The position numbers were made by a program, and so were the translations under genes. Of a DNA stretch of 34,316 bases, positions 15,771 through 23,569 are shown piece after piece. The notes beneath the pieces are model-generated. The model was not told the origin of the DNA and did no database searches. It saw only the letters and a list, made by a program, of their open reading frames with translations. Origin of the DNA: Acidimicrobiales bacterium (lineage in GTDB: Bacteria; Actinomycetota; Acidimicrobiia; Acidimicrobiales; Ilumatobacteraceae). Location of the stretch: the NCBI GenBank assembly GCA_030828465.1, contig JAURCL010000017.1, positions 1 to 34,316 on the forward strand, in the 5' to 3' direction. Numbering within the stretch: position 1 is the first letter of the stretch; every line of letters starts with the position of its first letter.

Positions 15771-16025
15771 ATGCGAGTGAACGAACTGATCGACATTCTC
15801 CGCGACCAACCTCCGGACGCCGAGGTCGAACTGGCCGTCGTCTCACCCCTCACCGATGACGACAACGTGACGGTCGACCGCTACCCGGTTGACGGCGTGT
15901 TCCCCTGGCAGGGCGCCGATCCGGACGACGAGGGGGTCTGGCTGATCGGCGGCGCTCCTGACGACGTCGATGCCCTCCTCGACTCGCTCGAGCAGGACAC
16001 CCCTGAGGACTCCGGAACGGTCTGA
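15771..16025 (+). CDS. Small acidic hypothetical protein
   Basis: An 84-residue, strongly acidic protein beginning MRVNELIDILRDQPPDAEVELAV, with a WLIGGAPDDVDALLDSLEQ end. Short proteins with this kind of 'ELI..L...P.D.EV.' opening are found widely, but I know no function for them. AAGGGGG with a 4-5 nt spacer precedes ATG 15771, so it depends on a normal ribosome site, unlike its upstream neighbour. Its end converges on the DUF2079 gene with an 8-nt gap. Confidence 0.72.
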   Translation: MRVNELIDILRDQPPDAEVELAVVSPLTDDDNVTVDRYPVDGVFPWQGADPDDEGVWLIGGAPDDVDALLDSLEQDTPEDSGTV

Positions 16026-16033
16026 GTCCTGCC

Positions 16034-17482
16034 TCAGGGCGCGGGAAGATCGACGGCTCGGTCGCGGCGCCAGATCTCCCAATGCTCGTTCGAGTACTCG
16101 AGATCGAAGGCGACCTCAATGCTCGCGAAGTCGTAGGCCTCCGCGCCCTCTCGGACCCGCTGCACCACCACGTAGTCGACGCCGTCGGCGCGCTCGGTGA
16201 GGCGGGTGCCCTCCAGAGAGTTGTCCACCCCGTACAGCACGACCCGGAAGGGGTTCGGGAACTGGTAGATCTCGCTCCGGTAGGCGAGGTGCGGGGTGAG
16301 CCGGTGATGCGCGGCCACCGAGACGCCGTCAGGGACCCGAGCCACCACATCGCGGGCCGAGACCGCGACCGGATGGTCACGACCCCAACTGCCGGGTTGC
16401 ACCCGCGACCACGGCATCGGTGACCAGAGCGCCGAGGTCACCGCCGTCGCCGAGACGACGAGTACCAGTGCCCTGCGTCTCGCCACCGTCCCGAGGAACG
16501 ACAGCGCCCATGAGGAGCCCATCACGATCGCCGGCACGGCGATCAGGCTGTAGTGGTACTCGATCTGGTACTGGTACCAGAAGGTGCTCAAGATGTTGGT
16601 GAACAGCACCAATGCGCTGATCAACATCACACCGGGTGCCCGAAGGAACACGAATCCGACCGGCGCGAGCATCTGCCAGAGGTACCAGAGCCGGCCGTCG
16701 CTGCGCAGGTGGTCGATCACCTCGGTTGGATCGGTAAGTGCCGTGCGGATGAGGCCAGTCGGCCCGTCGAACGGAATCCGCCAGGTGTTCCGCGTCGGCA
16801 CCCCGATCAGCGATCGCATCACCGCGAACATCGCCACGAGCATGAACGCGATCGAGCCGAGCACGGTCAGAACCCCGACGCGCCAGCGACGTTCGAGCGC
16901 GACCCATACGCCAAGCGGCACGACCACAAGCGAGACGTCCTCTTTCACGAGGAGGGCGAGCACGACACACACCGCGTACGGCCACCAACGACGCTCGGTC
17001 GCCGCCCAGATGGCACCGGCCACGAAAAGCCCGCTGAACGCGTCGGGGTGGAAGTTCTCCATCACGGTCCACGAGAGCGCCGGATGTCCGAGGTAGACGA
17101 GGGCCATCGTCGCAGCGGGCCACCCGACACCGAGCCTTCGTCGAGCGTGCCAGTAGACCGGAAGCGCACCGAGCGCAACCACCGTCGCCTGTGAGACGAA
17201 GAGGATCCAGGCGCCGGGAGCCACCCAGTACAACGGCACCAAGAACAGCAAGATGAACGAGGTGTGATCCCCGAAGAGATTCCTCCCCATCAGGGTGACG
17301 AACGGCGCGTCGAACCGCGACAGCATCCACATGCCTTGGTCGTAGAGCGCTGAGTCGTAACTCGAGGTGCCGAGACCGTGGTGCACCCCGAGGGTGAGCA
17401 CCGAGAAATAGAGGGCAAACACCGCGACAGCACCGGCGACCATGAGGTCGGGGGTTCCGAGGCGGCGCGTCGCCGAGGGCAT
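16034..17482 (-). CDS. DUF2079 family membrane protein
   Basis: A 482-residue polytopic membrane protein. The N-terminal half holds many hydrophobic helices around conserved-looking loops (TSSYDSALYDQGMWML, NLFGDHTSFILLFLVP, MENFHPDAFSGLF, LLVKEDVSLVVVPLGVW). A soluble tail of about 120 residues follows (VAAHHRLTPHLAYRSEIYQFPNPF, ending EIWRRDRAVDLP). This layout, with acidic residues in the first outer loops, matches DUF2079, which resembles GT-C-type glycosyltransferases; any transferase role is inference. Its ATG overlaps the nusB stop (TGATG), so it is the last gene of the alaS-nusB operon, an unusual position for this family. Confidence 0.8.
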   Translation of the reverse strand: MPSATRRLGTPDLMVAGAVAVFALYFSVLTLGVHHGLGTSSYDSALYDQGMWMLSRFDAPFVTLMGRNLFGDHTSFILLFLVPLYWVAPGAWILFVSQATVVALGALPVYWHARRRLGVGWPAATMALVYLGHPALSWTVMENFHPDAFSGLFVAGAIWAATERRWWPYAVCVVLALLVKEDVSLVVVPLGVWVALERRWRVGVLTVLGSIAFMLVAMFAVMRSLIGVPTRNTWRIPFDGPTGLIRTALTDPTEVIDHLRSDGRLWYLWQMLAPVGFVFLRAPGVMLISALVLFTNILSTFWYQYQIEYHYSLIAVPAIVMGSSWALSFLGTVARRRALVLVVSATAVTSALWSPMPWSRVQPGSWGRDHPVAVSARDVVARVPDGVSVAAHHRLTPHLAYRSEIYQFPNPFRVVLYGVDNSLEGTRLTERADGVDYVVVQRVREGAEAYDFASIEVAFDLEYSNEHWEIWRRDRAVDLPAP

Positions 17483-17883
17483 CAGGCCGCTCGCACCTCG
17501 GCGGCGATCGCGGCGAGCACTCCATTCACGAAGCGACCGCTGTCGTCGGTCGAGTAGCGCTTCGCCAACTCGACCGCCTCATCGAGCACCACCGCCGTCG
17601 GCACCTCGGGCCGCTCGAGCAACTCGAACGTCGCCATCCGCATCACCGCGAGATCGATCAGCGGCATCCGCGCGAGGGTCCAGCCTCGAGCCTTCGCCGC
17701 GATCAGCTCATCGGCGCGGACGGCGCAGTCGTCGCTCCCCCGCGCGAGACGCTCGGCGAGGTCGTCGGGACGCACCACGAGCGCGTCGATCACTTCAGCG
17801 ACGGGAACACCCTTCGACCGGGCCTCATAGAGGAGGTTGAGGGCGCGCTCCCGAGAGTCGGAGCGTTCATCGGCGTCGGTCAC
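17482..17883 (-). CDS. nusB: Transcription antitermination factor NusB
   Basis: NusB binds boxA RNA with NusE/S10 and promotes rRNA transcription. The 133-residue helical protein shows RERALNLLYEARSKG at the start and the typical DLAVMRMATFELLERPEVPTAVVLDEAVELAKRYSTDDSGRFVNGVLAAI ending, shortened here only by a few residues relative to common forms. The start is GTG 17883, 2 nt after the efp stop. The efp-nusB pairing is widely conserved in Actinobacteria and supports the call. It overlaps the next gene as TGATG. Confidence 0.95.
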   Translation of the reverse strand: MTDADERSDSRERALNLLYEARSKGVPVAEVIDALVVRPDDLAERLARGSDDCAVRADELIAAKARGWTLARMPLIDLAVMRMATFELLERPEVPTAVVLDEAVELAKRYSTDDSGRFVNGVLAAIAAEVRAA

Positions 17884-17885
17884 GA

Positions 17886-18449
17886 TCAGACTCGAGTGAT
17901 GTACTCGGCCGATCGGGTGTCGACCTTGACCCGGTCGCCCACCTCAACGAAGAGAGGGACCTGGATCACCTTGCCGGTCTCGAGGGTGGCCGGCTTACGG
18001 GCTCCGGAGACGCGATCGCCCTGCACACCCGGCTCGGTCTCGGCGATGGCCAACTCGACCGAGGCGGGGATCTCCACCGAGATGATCTCACCCGAGAAGA
18101 AGGCGACCTGAGCGGTCATCCCCTCGATGATGAAGTCAGCTGCCTCGCCGAGCGCCGTCGGCGCGACGTTCATCTGCTCGTACGACTCGTTGTTCATGAA
18201 CACGTAGTCGTCACCGTCGCGGTAGAGGAACTGCATCTCCTCGCGGTTGATGATCGCCTGCTCGACGCGGATGCCCGCGTTGAAGGTCTTGTCGAACACG
18301 TTGCCGGTACGCACATTGCGGAGCTTGGTGCGCACGAACGCGCCGCCCTTGCCGGGCTTAACGTGCTGGAACTCGATCACCTGGAAGAGCCCATTGTCGA
18401 GCTCGAGGGTGATCCCGGTCTTCAGGTCATTGGTGGTGATGGCGGGCAT
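17886..18449 (-). CDS. efp: Translation elongation factor P
   Basis: EF-P enters the ribosomal E site and rescues stalling at polyproline. The 187-residue protein has the KOW-like N-terminal domain with [17 protein letters not shown] (tip Lys34, the residue modified in some bacteria) and two OB domains. These include [19 protein letters not shown] and the C-terminal [23 protein letters not shown]. The first 28 nt lie inside the end of the peptidase gene. AAGGA 6 nt before ATG 18449 gives it an independent ribosome site. Confidence 0.97.
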   Translation of the reverse strand: MPAITTNDLKTGITLELDNGLFQVIEFQHVKPGKGGAFVRTKLRNVRTGNVFDKTFNAGIRVEQAIINREEMQFLYRDGDDYVFMNNESYEQMNVAPTALGEAADFIIEGMTAQVAFFSGEIISVEIPASVELAIAETEPGVQGDRVSGARKPATLETGKVIQVPLFVEVGDRVKVDTRSAEYITRV

Positions 18450-19537
18450 GGGTCGTCCTTGGGGAAATCGGTCAGCGATCGGTGACCCGACTCGGTGACC
18501 AGAACCAGGTCCTCGATCCGCATGCCACCGGCCCCGACACGATAGAGCCCGGGCTCGACCGTCACCACGTCACCGGCGGCGAGAACCGACTCGGTGCTGC
18601 GTCCGAGAAAGGGTTCCTCGTGGATGTCGAGGCCGACCCCGTGGCCAGTCCCGTGGGAGAACAGGTCGGCGAGGCCCTCCTCGGCGAGGACAGCCCGGCA
18701 GGCGGCATCGACGTCACGGGTGCCCACCCCGGCTCGCACCGCGTCGAGGCCCGCCTGTTGGGCCCGCGCGAGCACCCGATACCAGCGCTCTTGCTCCGAC
18801 GTCGGCTCACCGACGATGAAGGTGCGGGTCATGTCGGAGTGGTAGCCATCCAGAAGGGCCCCGACGTCGATCACCACCGTGTCACCCTCCACCAGGGTCC
18901 GCGAGGTCGGACGGTGATGCGCCATGGCCGCGTTCTCGGGGCCCGAGGCGACGATCGTCTCGTAGCTCGGCCCGTCGGCGCCGTGGGCTCGCATGGCTGA
19001 CTCAAGTTCGTCGCGGATATCGCGCTCGGTCACCCCTGCCTCGATGCGCGCCGATAAGAGCGCCAACGACGCCAGGCGCGCCGCTTCGGTCATCCGGGCC
19101 ACCTCGGCGGCGTCCTTACGGCGCCGGAGGCCCGTCAGCACCGAGTCGATCGGGACGAGGTCATCGAGGGAGCCATGGGCCGACCACTCGGCATGAGTCC
19201 AGACCGTCGATTCGAACCCCACCCGACCGGGACCCGAGCAGAGCGAATCCACGCGGTGCCGCTGCTCCACCACCGTCGTCGCCATCTCGACCCCGTCGAC
19301 TCCGGCGCCGCTCGCGGCGAGCTGCCGCTCGGCCTGGGCGACGTAACGACCGTCGGTGACGAGCACCACCCGATCACCGGTCACCACGAGGTCGCCGTTC
19401 GAACCGGTGAAGCCGCTCAACCAACATCGACTGCTGGCCCCCGAGATGACCGCTCGGTCGATGCCGTGATCGGCGAGCGCCTCGCGAAGTCGGGCGATCC
19501 GCCCAGCGGTCGACAGCGGTGGGAGCGTTGCGCTCAC
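18422..19537 (-). CDS. Xaa-Pro aminopeptidase/dipeptidase, M24B
   Basis: A dimetal peptidase that cleaves bonds next to proline, 371 residues. A creatinase-type N-terminal domain (about 1-135) precedes the pita-bread catalytic domain. The metal ligands are all visible: Asp224 (VIDVGA), Asp235 (HSDMTRTF), His299 (GTGHGVG), Glu328 (VEPGLY) and Glu342 (RIEDLVLV). It corresponds to pepQ, which sits between aroQ and efp in mycobacteria; a proline-specific peptidase next to EF-P is a recurrent arrangement. The start is GTG 19537, overlapping the aroQ stop as GTGA. The proline-rich tail ([11 protein letters not shown]) overlaps the efp start. Confidence 0.92.
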   Translation of the reverse strand: MSATLPPLSTAGRIARLREALADHGIDRAVISGASSRCWLSGFTGSNGDLVVTGDRVVLVTDGRYVAQAERQLAASGAGVDGVEMATTVVEQRHRVDSLCSGPGRVGFESTVWTHAEWSAHGSLDDLVPIDSVLTGLRRRKDAAEVARMTEAARLASLALLSARIEAGVTERDIRDELESAMRAHGADGPSYETIVASGPENAAMAHHRPTSRTLVEGDTVVIDVGALLDGYHSDMTRTFIVGEPTSEQERWYRVLARAQQAGLDAVRAGVGTRDVDAACRAVLAEEGLADLFSHGTGHGVGLDIHEEPFLGRSTESVLAAGDVVTVEPGLYRVGAGGMRIEDLVLVTESGHRSLTDFPKDDPCPPSPPMT

Positions 19538-19971
19538 GCGAGACGCGCGGCCACCGCGCGAACCGCGAGCTCGTAGCCGTCGCCGCCGAAGCCCATGATG
19601 CTCCCGGTGGCGACCGGGGCGACCACCGAGGTGCGGCGCCACGGCTCACGTGCATCGGGATTCGACAGATGCAACTCGACCACGGGCCCGTCAAAGGCGG
19701 CGAGGGCGTCGTGCAGCGCCCACGAATAGTGGGTGAACGCACCTGGGTTCACGATGATCGCTGCGCAGCGCCCGCGGGCGGCGTGGACCGCTTCCACGAG
19801 TTCGTGCTCGGCGTTGGATTGAAGATCCTCGACCTCGAGGCCGAATTCAGCCGCGGTCGAGCGAGCCCGGCCGACATGATCAGCGAGCGTCGCCGTGCCG
19901 TACACCTCGGGTTCGCGGTCACCGAGGAGGTTCAGGTTCGGTCCATGAAGCAGCAGGACGGTTCGGCTCAC
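19534..19971 (-). CDS. aroQ: Type II 3-dehydroquinate dehydratase
   Basis: AroQ converts 3-dehydroquinate to 3-dehydroshikimate. The 145-residue length is typical. The active site is intact: GPNLNLLGDREPEVYG with Asn12, Arg19 and catalytic Tyr24, then LQSNAEHELVEAV, NPGAFTHYSWALHDA and VELHLSNPDAREPWRRTS. Start GTG 19971 (VSRTVLLLHGPN) matches the normal N-terminus and lies 7 nt after a TACCGT box; GTG 19980 is an alternative. The first 53 nt overlap the end of the GNAT gene in another frame, so aroQ may be read from its own promoter as well as from the operon. Confidence 0.94.
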   Translation of the reverse strand: MSRTVLLLHGPNLNLLGDREPEVYGTATLADHVGRARSTAAEFGLEVEDLQSNAEHELVEAVHAARGRCAAIIVNPGAFTHYSWALHDALAAFDGPVVELHLSNPDAREPWRRTSVVAPVATGSIMGFGGDGYELAVRAVAARLA

Positions 19972-20506
19972 GGAGAGCACGGTACCGCCCCCGATCGATC
20001 CGATACAGCACATGAGGTCGCAGGGGGTCCCCCTCGGCGATCGCCGGATGGTCGAAATCGCCGTCGAGGTCGCGCGCGAGACCGATCGCCTCCATCACCC
20101 TTCGTGACCGCGTGTTCGATGCCGCGGTGAAGGAGATGATCTCCTCGAGACCAAGGGGGCCAAACGCCCGGTCGAGCACCGACCGCGCCGATTCGCTCGC
20201 GATGCCACGGCCCCAGAACTTTGAGCGGAGTCGCCAACCGATCTCGACACCGTCACGAAACCAGGGACGCGTCAGCCCGCAGAAGCCCGCGCACTCACCG
20301 TCGAGATCGACGCACCAGAGACCGAATCCGTGCTCCTCGTGATGGGCTGCGATCCGTCGCAACAGCAGCTCGGAGGCCGCCCGGTCGGCCACCGGCCCGA
20401 TGGTCGCCATCACCACCGGATCGGCGTTCATCTCCGCAAAGGCATCGAGATCGTCCTCGGCGAACTGGCGCAGCACCACCTCCGGCCGACCGGCCGTCAG
20501 GCTCAT
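19919..20506 (-). CDS. GNAT-family N-acetyltransferase (RimJ/RimL type)
   Basis: A 195-residue acetyl-CoA-dependent transferase. It starts LTAGRPEVVLRQFAEDDLDAFAEMNADPVVM, has GFGLWCVDLDGECAGFCGLTRP and VEIGWRLRSKFWGRGIASESARSVLDRAF. The last segment contains the acetyl-CoA loop (FWGRGIA in place of R/Q-x-x-G-x-G/A). Next comes ISFTAASNTRSRRVMEAIGL, the usual N..S..vmeklGf ending. RimJ/RimL relatives acetylate protein or amino-acid amines; the target is unknown. It starts at ATG 20506, overlapping the aroB stop (ATGA), and is inserted between aroB and aroQ, which is not the usual neighbour set. Confidence 0.88.
   Translation of the reverse strand: MSLTAGRPEVVLRQFAEDDLDAFAEMNADPVVMATIGPVADRAASELLLRRIAAHHEEHGFGLWCVDLDGECAGFCGLTRPWFRDGVEIGWRLRSKFWGRGIASESARSVLDRAFGPLGLEEIISFTAASNTRSRRVMEAIGLARDLDGDFDHPAIAEGDPLRPHVLYRIDRGRYRALREPNRPAASWTEPEPPR
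19979..19984 (-). promoter_or_regulatory. -10 box inside the GNAT gene, for aroQ
   Basis: TACCGT on the minus strand lies 7 nt before GTG 19971. It has the same box and spacing as other unit-leading genes here, and suggests an internal leaderless promoter for aroQ-pepQ-efp-nusB. Confidence 0.4.
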
Positions 20507-21543
20507 CGCCCAATGAGCGACGCGAGCAGATCCGACACGGTGGAGGGATCGACGCCGGCCACCGGTTCGACACCGTTCGGGCCGTCGAGCACGAAGGTCA
20601 ACCCTCCGATGGCCTTCTTGTCGCGACCCATGAGGGCCATCAACTCCGTGACCGAGGCGACGTCGGGGATGTCGACCCCGAGGCCGTAGAGGTCACCAAC
20701 GACCGCGCGGTGGGCGTCCACCCGCTCACCGTCGATACGCCCGAGGGCTCGAGCGAGCTCAGCGGCGAAGACCAGGCCGATACCGACGGCCTCACCGTGG
20801 GCGAGATCGTGTGCGGACGCGGTCTCAAGCGCGTGGGCGAGGGTGTGCCCGTAGTTGAGGATCGCTCGACGGCCTCCCTCACGCTCGTCGGAGGCAACCA
20901 CCTCGGCTTTGATCTCGACACAGCGGGCGATGCGCTCGACCTCATCGAGCGCGGCGAGATCGTCGCCCGTGAGGAAGTGGTACTTCGCCATCTCCCCGTT
21001 ACCGCAGCGCACCTCCCGCTCAGGAAGCGTGGCAAGGGCATCGACATCGCAGATCACTCCGCGGGGCTGCCAGAAGGCCCCGACAAGATTCTTGCCCTCA
21101 GGCAAATTGACCCCGGTCTTGCCGCCGATGGCGGCGTCAACCATGCCGAGCAACGTGGTTGGCACATGCACCACATCGATGCCGCGGTGGAACGCCGAGG
21201 CGGCGAACCCGGCCACATCGGTGACCATGCCACCGCCCACCGAAACGACGACATCGGCGCGGTTCATGCCCGCGGCCGCGAACCCCGAACAGAGCTCACC
21301 GACGGTCGAGAGGGTCTTGGCCGTCTCTCCCCGACCGATGAGGAATCGTTCGACCCGTCGACCGCCGAGTACCGCAGCGTCCACGAGAGCAGGGATGCCC
21401 TCCTGGGTGACGAGCGCGATCGTGCGTGCCTCGCCAAGCAGCCCGTCGAGCCGCGAAACCGCGCCGTGCCCGACATGGACGGGATAGGAGCGCGCACCGA
21501 GATCGACGGTGATCGTGGCGAGTTCCGGCGTCGATTCGCCCAT
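20503..21543 (-). CDS. aroB: 3-dehydroquinate synthase
   Basis: AroB makes 3-dehydroquinate, the first carbocycle of the shikimate pathway, using NAD and a divalent metal. The 346-residue protein has the NAD-binding SVGGGMVTDVAGFAAS, the substrate loop PTTLLGMVDAAIGGKTGVNLPEGKN, and metal-site segments GNGEMAKYH, NYGHTLAHALE and HGEAVGIG. The C-terminus GRDKKAIGGLTFVL is also typical. It is not fused to a shikimate kinase. It starts 3 nt after the aroC stop, exactly where aroK usually lies in related genomes. Confidence 0.97.
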   Translation of the reverse strand: MGESTPELATITVDLGARSYPVHVGHGAVSRLDGLLGEARTIALVTQEGIPALVDAAVLGGRRVERFLIGRGETAKTLSTVGELCSGFAAAGMNRADVVVSVGGGMVTDVAGFAASAFHRGIDVVHVPTTLLGMVDAAIGGKTGVNLPEGKNLVGAFWQPRGVICDVDALATLPEREVRCGNGEMAKYHFLTGDDLAALDEVERIARCVEIKAEVVASDEREGGRRAILNYGHTLAHALETASAHDLAHGEAVGIGLVFAAELARALGRIDGERVDAHRAVVGDLYGLGVDIPDVASVTELMALMGRDKKAIGGLTFVLDGPNGVEPVAGVDPSTVSDLLASLIGR

Positions 21544-21546
21544 CGC

Positions 21547-22725
21547 TCAGGCGTCCCGATCGCGAGTCGCGGCGGCCGCCGCCTTGGCATTGCGCACGAA
21601 CTCATCGATGGAGTCGCCGCCGAACTTGCGCTGCGCCTCATCGGCGAGGACGAGCGCCACCATGGTCTCGGCCACGACTCCCATCGCCGGAACCGCGGTC
21701 ACATCGGTCCGCTCCTTAAACGACACCGCCGACTCCTTGGTTGCCGTGTCGACCGTCTCGAGAGTCGGCACGTTGAGCGTGGCCAAGGGCTTCATCGCCG
21801 CGCGGGCGACCAGCAACTCCCCGTTCGTGATTCCACCCTCGAGGCCTCCAGCCAGCGTGGAGAGCCGTTCGTATCGACCGTCGGCGGAGTTCCAGCGGAT
21901 CGGATCATGCGCGGCCGAGCCGCGACGACCAGCCACCTCGAAACCGTCTCCGATCTCGACACCTTTCACAGCTTGGATCGACATGAGCGACTGCGCGATC
22001 AGCCCGTCGAGTTTGCGATCCCAGTGGACGTGCGAGCCGAGACCGATCGGCACGCCGAAGGCCAACACCTCGACCACGCCGCCGAGGGAGTCACCGTCCT
22101 TCGCCGCCGCCTTCACCTCGGCGATCATGGCCTCGGCAGCGGTCGGATCGAAGCAGCGCACCGGCGACTCGTCGACAAGGTCAAGATCGGCCGGCGTGGG
22201 ACGAGGGGCCTCAGCGGAAACGCGAGCCGGACCCATCTGGATCACGTGCGAGATGATCTCCACCCCGAGATGACCGAGCAGACGCTTGGCCACCGCCCCC
22301 GCGGCAACCCTCGCCGCCGTCTCGCGGGCGGAGGCGCGCTCCAGCACGTCGCGCGCGTCGGTGAAACCGTATTTCTGCATGCCGGCGAGGTCGGCATGAC
22401 CGGGGCGGACCTGGGTGAGGGGCTCCTTGGTCTCACCGGGGGCTGGAGACATCTCGTCGTGCCAGCGGTCGCTACGGAACCACTCCGTGTTGCGGATCTC
22501 GATGGCCAGCGGGGAGCCGAGGGTGCGCCCGTGGCGGACACCGCCCACCAGCGTGAGTTCGTCCACCTCGAACCGCTGGCGCGGACCACGGCCGTAACCG
22601 AGCCGGCGACGCGCCATCTCGGCCTGGATGTCCTCAACGGTGATCTCGAGACCTGCAGGGAGACCCTCCAGCACCACGACCAGGGCCTGACCGTGGGATT
22701 CACCGGCGGTGAGCAGGCGCAACAT
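21547..22725 (-). CDS. aroC: Chorismate synthase
   Basis: AroC converts EPSP to chorismate with reduced FMN. The 392-residue protein opens MLRLLTAGESHG and keeps the signature arginine/flavin motifs GYGRGPRQR, RPGHADLAGMQKYG, RASARETAARVAAGA and DSLGGVVEV, plus a C-terminal RTDVTAVPAMGVVAE. These match actinobacterial AroC closely. It starts 10 nt after the aroE stop and ends 3 nt before aroB. Confidence 0.97.
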   Translation of the reverse strand: MLRLLTAGESHGQALVVVLEGLPAGLEITVEDIQAEMARRRLGYGRGPRQRFEVDELTLVGGVRHGRTLGSPLAIEIRNTEWFRSDRWHDEMSPAPGETKEPLTQVRPGHADLAGMQKYGFTDARDVLERASARETAARVAAGAVAKRLLGHLGVEIISHVIQMGPARVSAEAPRPTPADLDLVDESPVRCFDPTAAEAMIAEVKAAAKDGDSLGGVVEVLAFGVPIGLGSHVHWDRKLDGLIAQSLMSIQAVKGVEIGDGFEVAGRRGSAAHDPIRWNSADGRYERLSTLAGGLEGGITNGELLVARAAMKPLATLNVPTLETVDTATKESAVSFKERTDVTAVPAMGVVAETMVALVLADEAQRKFGGDSIDEFVRNAKAAAAATRDRDA

Positions 22726-22735
22726 CGTGGAGAGG

Positions 22736-23569
22736 CTACCGGTGGGCGAGTTCGGCGAGGGCGGCCGCGCGGAGCGCGACCGGGTCGGGCGCGATACCGG
22801 TCCACGCGACCTGCTGCCGGCAGGCCTGGTGCACGAGCATGCCGAGGCCGTCCACCGTGGCCGCTCCCCGCTCGGCCGCGGCGCGCAGCAGCGCTGTCTC
22901 GAGCGGGTGATACACGATGTCGACGACCACCTGACCTGCGGCCAGCGACGACGGCTCGATCGGACAGGACCGCGAGTCGGCTCCCATCCCGACCGAGGTC
23001 GTGTTCACGACGATGTCGGCACCAGCGATGGCGGATCCGGCGCCACCGCTTTCCACCACCTCGGCCATCGGCGCCAACCGGGCCGCCTCCTCCGCGGCGG
23101 CCGGTGTCCGGTTCGAGATCAGCACGCGGGCTACACCGGCCCGTCCGAGACCATCGACGATCGATCGGGCCGCGGCACCGGCCCCGATGAGCGTGACGAC
23201 GGCGCCGGCCGGATCGTGACCGGCTGCTCTCAGCGAATCGACAAAGCCGTCGCCGTCGGTGCTCAATCCGCGAGATGCCCCGTCGGAGAAGACCACCGTG
23301 TTCACCGACCTCAAGGCAGCCGCGGCTGGGTCGAGGGAGTCGACCGACTCCGCGACCACGACCTTGTGCGGCATGGTCACCGCGAGACCGCGGAGCCCCC
23401 GGCCGCGGGCCGCCGCCACAAGACCCGGCCCATCTTCAGGGGCGACGTCCTCGGCCACCATTTCCCAGTCGAGTCCAGCAGCGGCGAAGGCAGCGTTGTG
23501 GATCGCTGGCGACAGCGAATGCGACACCGGGTGGCCGACAACCGCTACCCGCTCACGCGAGCGGATCAC
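22736..23569 (-). CDS. aroE: Shikimate dehydrogenase
   Basis: AroE reduces 3-dehydroshikimate to shikimate with NADPH. The 277-residue protein has the shikimate pocket GHPVSHSLSPAIHNAAF and the catalytic lysine in VTMPHK. It also has the nucleotide-binding GAGAAARSIVDGL followed by ISNRT, and a C-terminal MLVHQACRQQVAWTG. The start is GTG 23569, overlapping the mltG stop as GTGA. Confidence 0.95.
   Translation of the reverse strand: MIRSRERVAVVGHPVSHSLSPAIHNAAFAAAGLDWEMVAEDVAPEDGPGLVAAARGRGLRGLAVTMPHKVVVAESVDSLDPAAAALRSVNTVVFSDGASRGLSTDGDGFVDSLRAAGHDPAGAVVTLIGAGAAARSIVDGLGRAGVARVLISNRTPAAAEEAARLAPMAEVVESGGAGSAIAGADIVVNTTSVGMGADSRSCPIEPSSLAAGQVVVDIVYHPLETALLRAAAERGAATVDGLGMLVHQACRQQVAWTGIAPDPVALRAAALAELAHR

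Noticed and set aside
20221-23190. A 989-codon plus-strand open frame
   Set aside because: It lies antisense to parts of aroE, aroC, aroB and the acetyltransferase, whose products have intact motifs. Its own translation is rich in Arg/His/Gly with no recognisable domain, a common artefact of GC-rich DNA.
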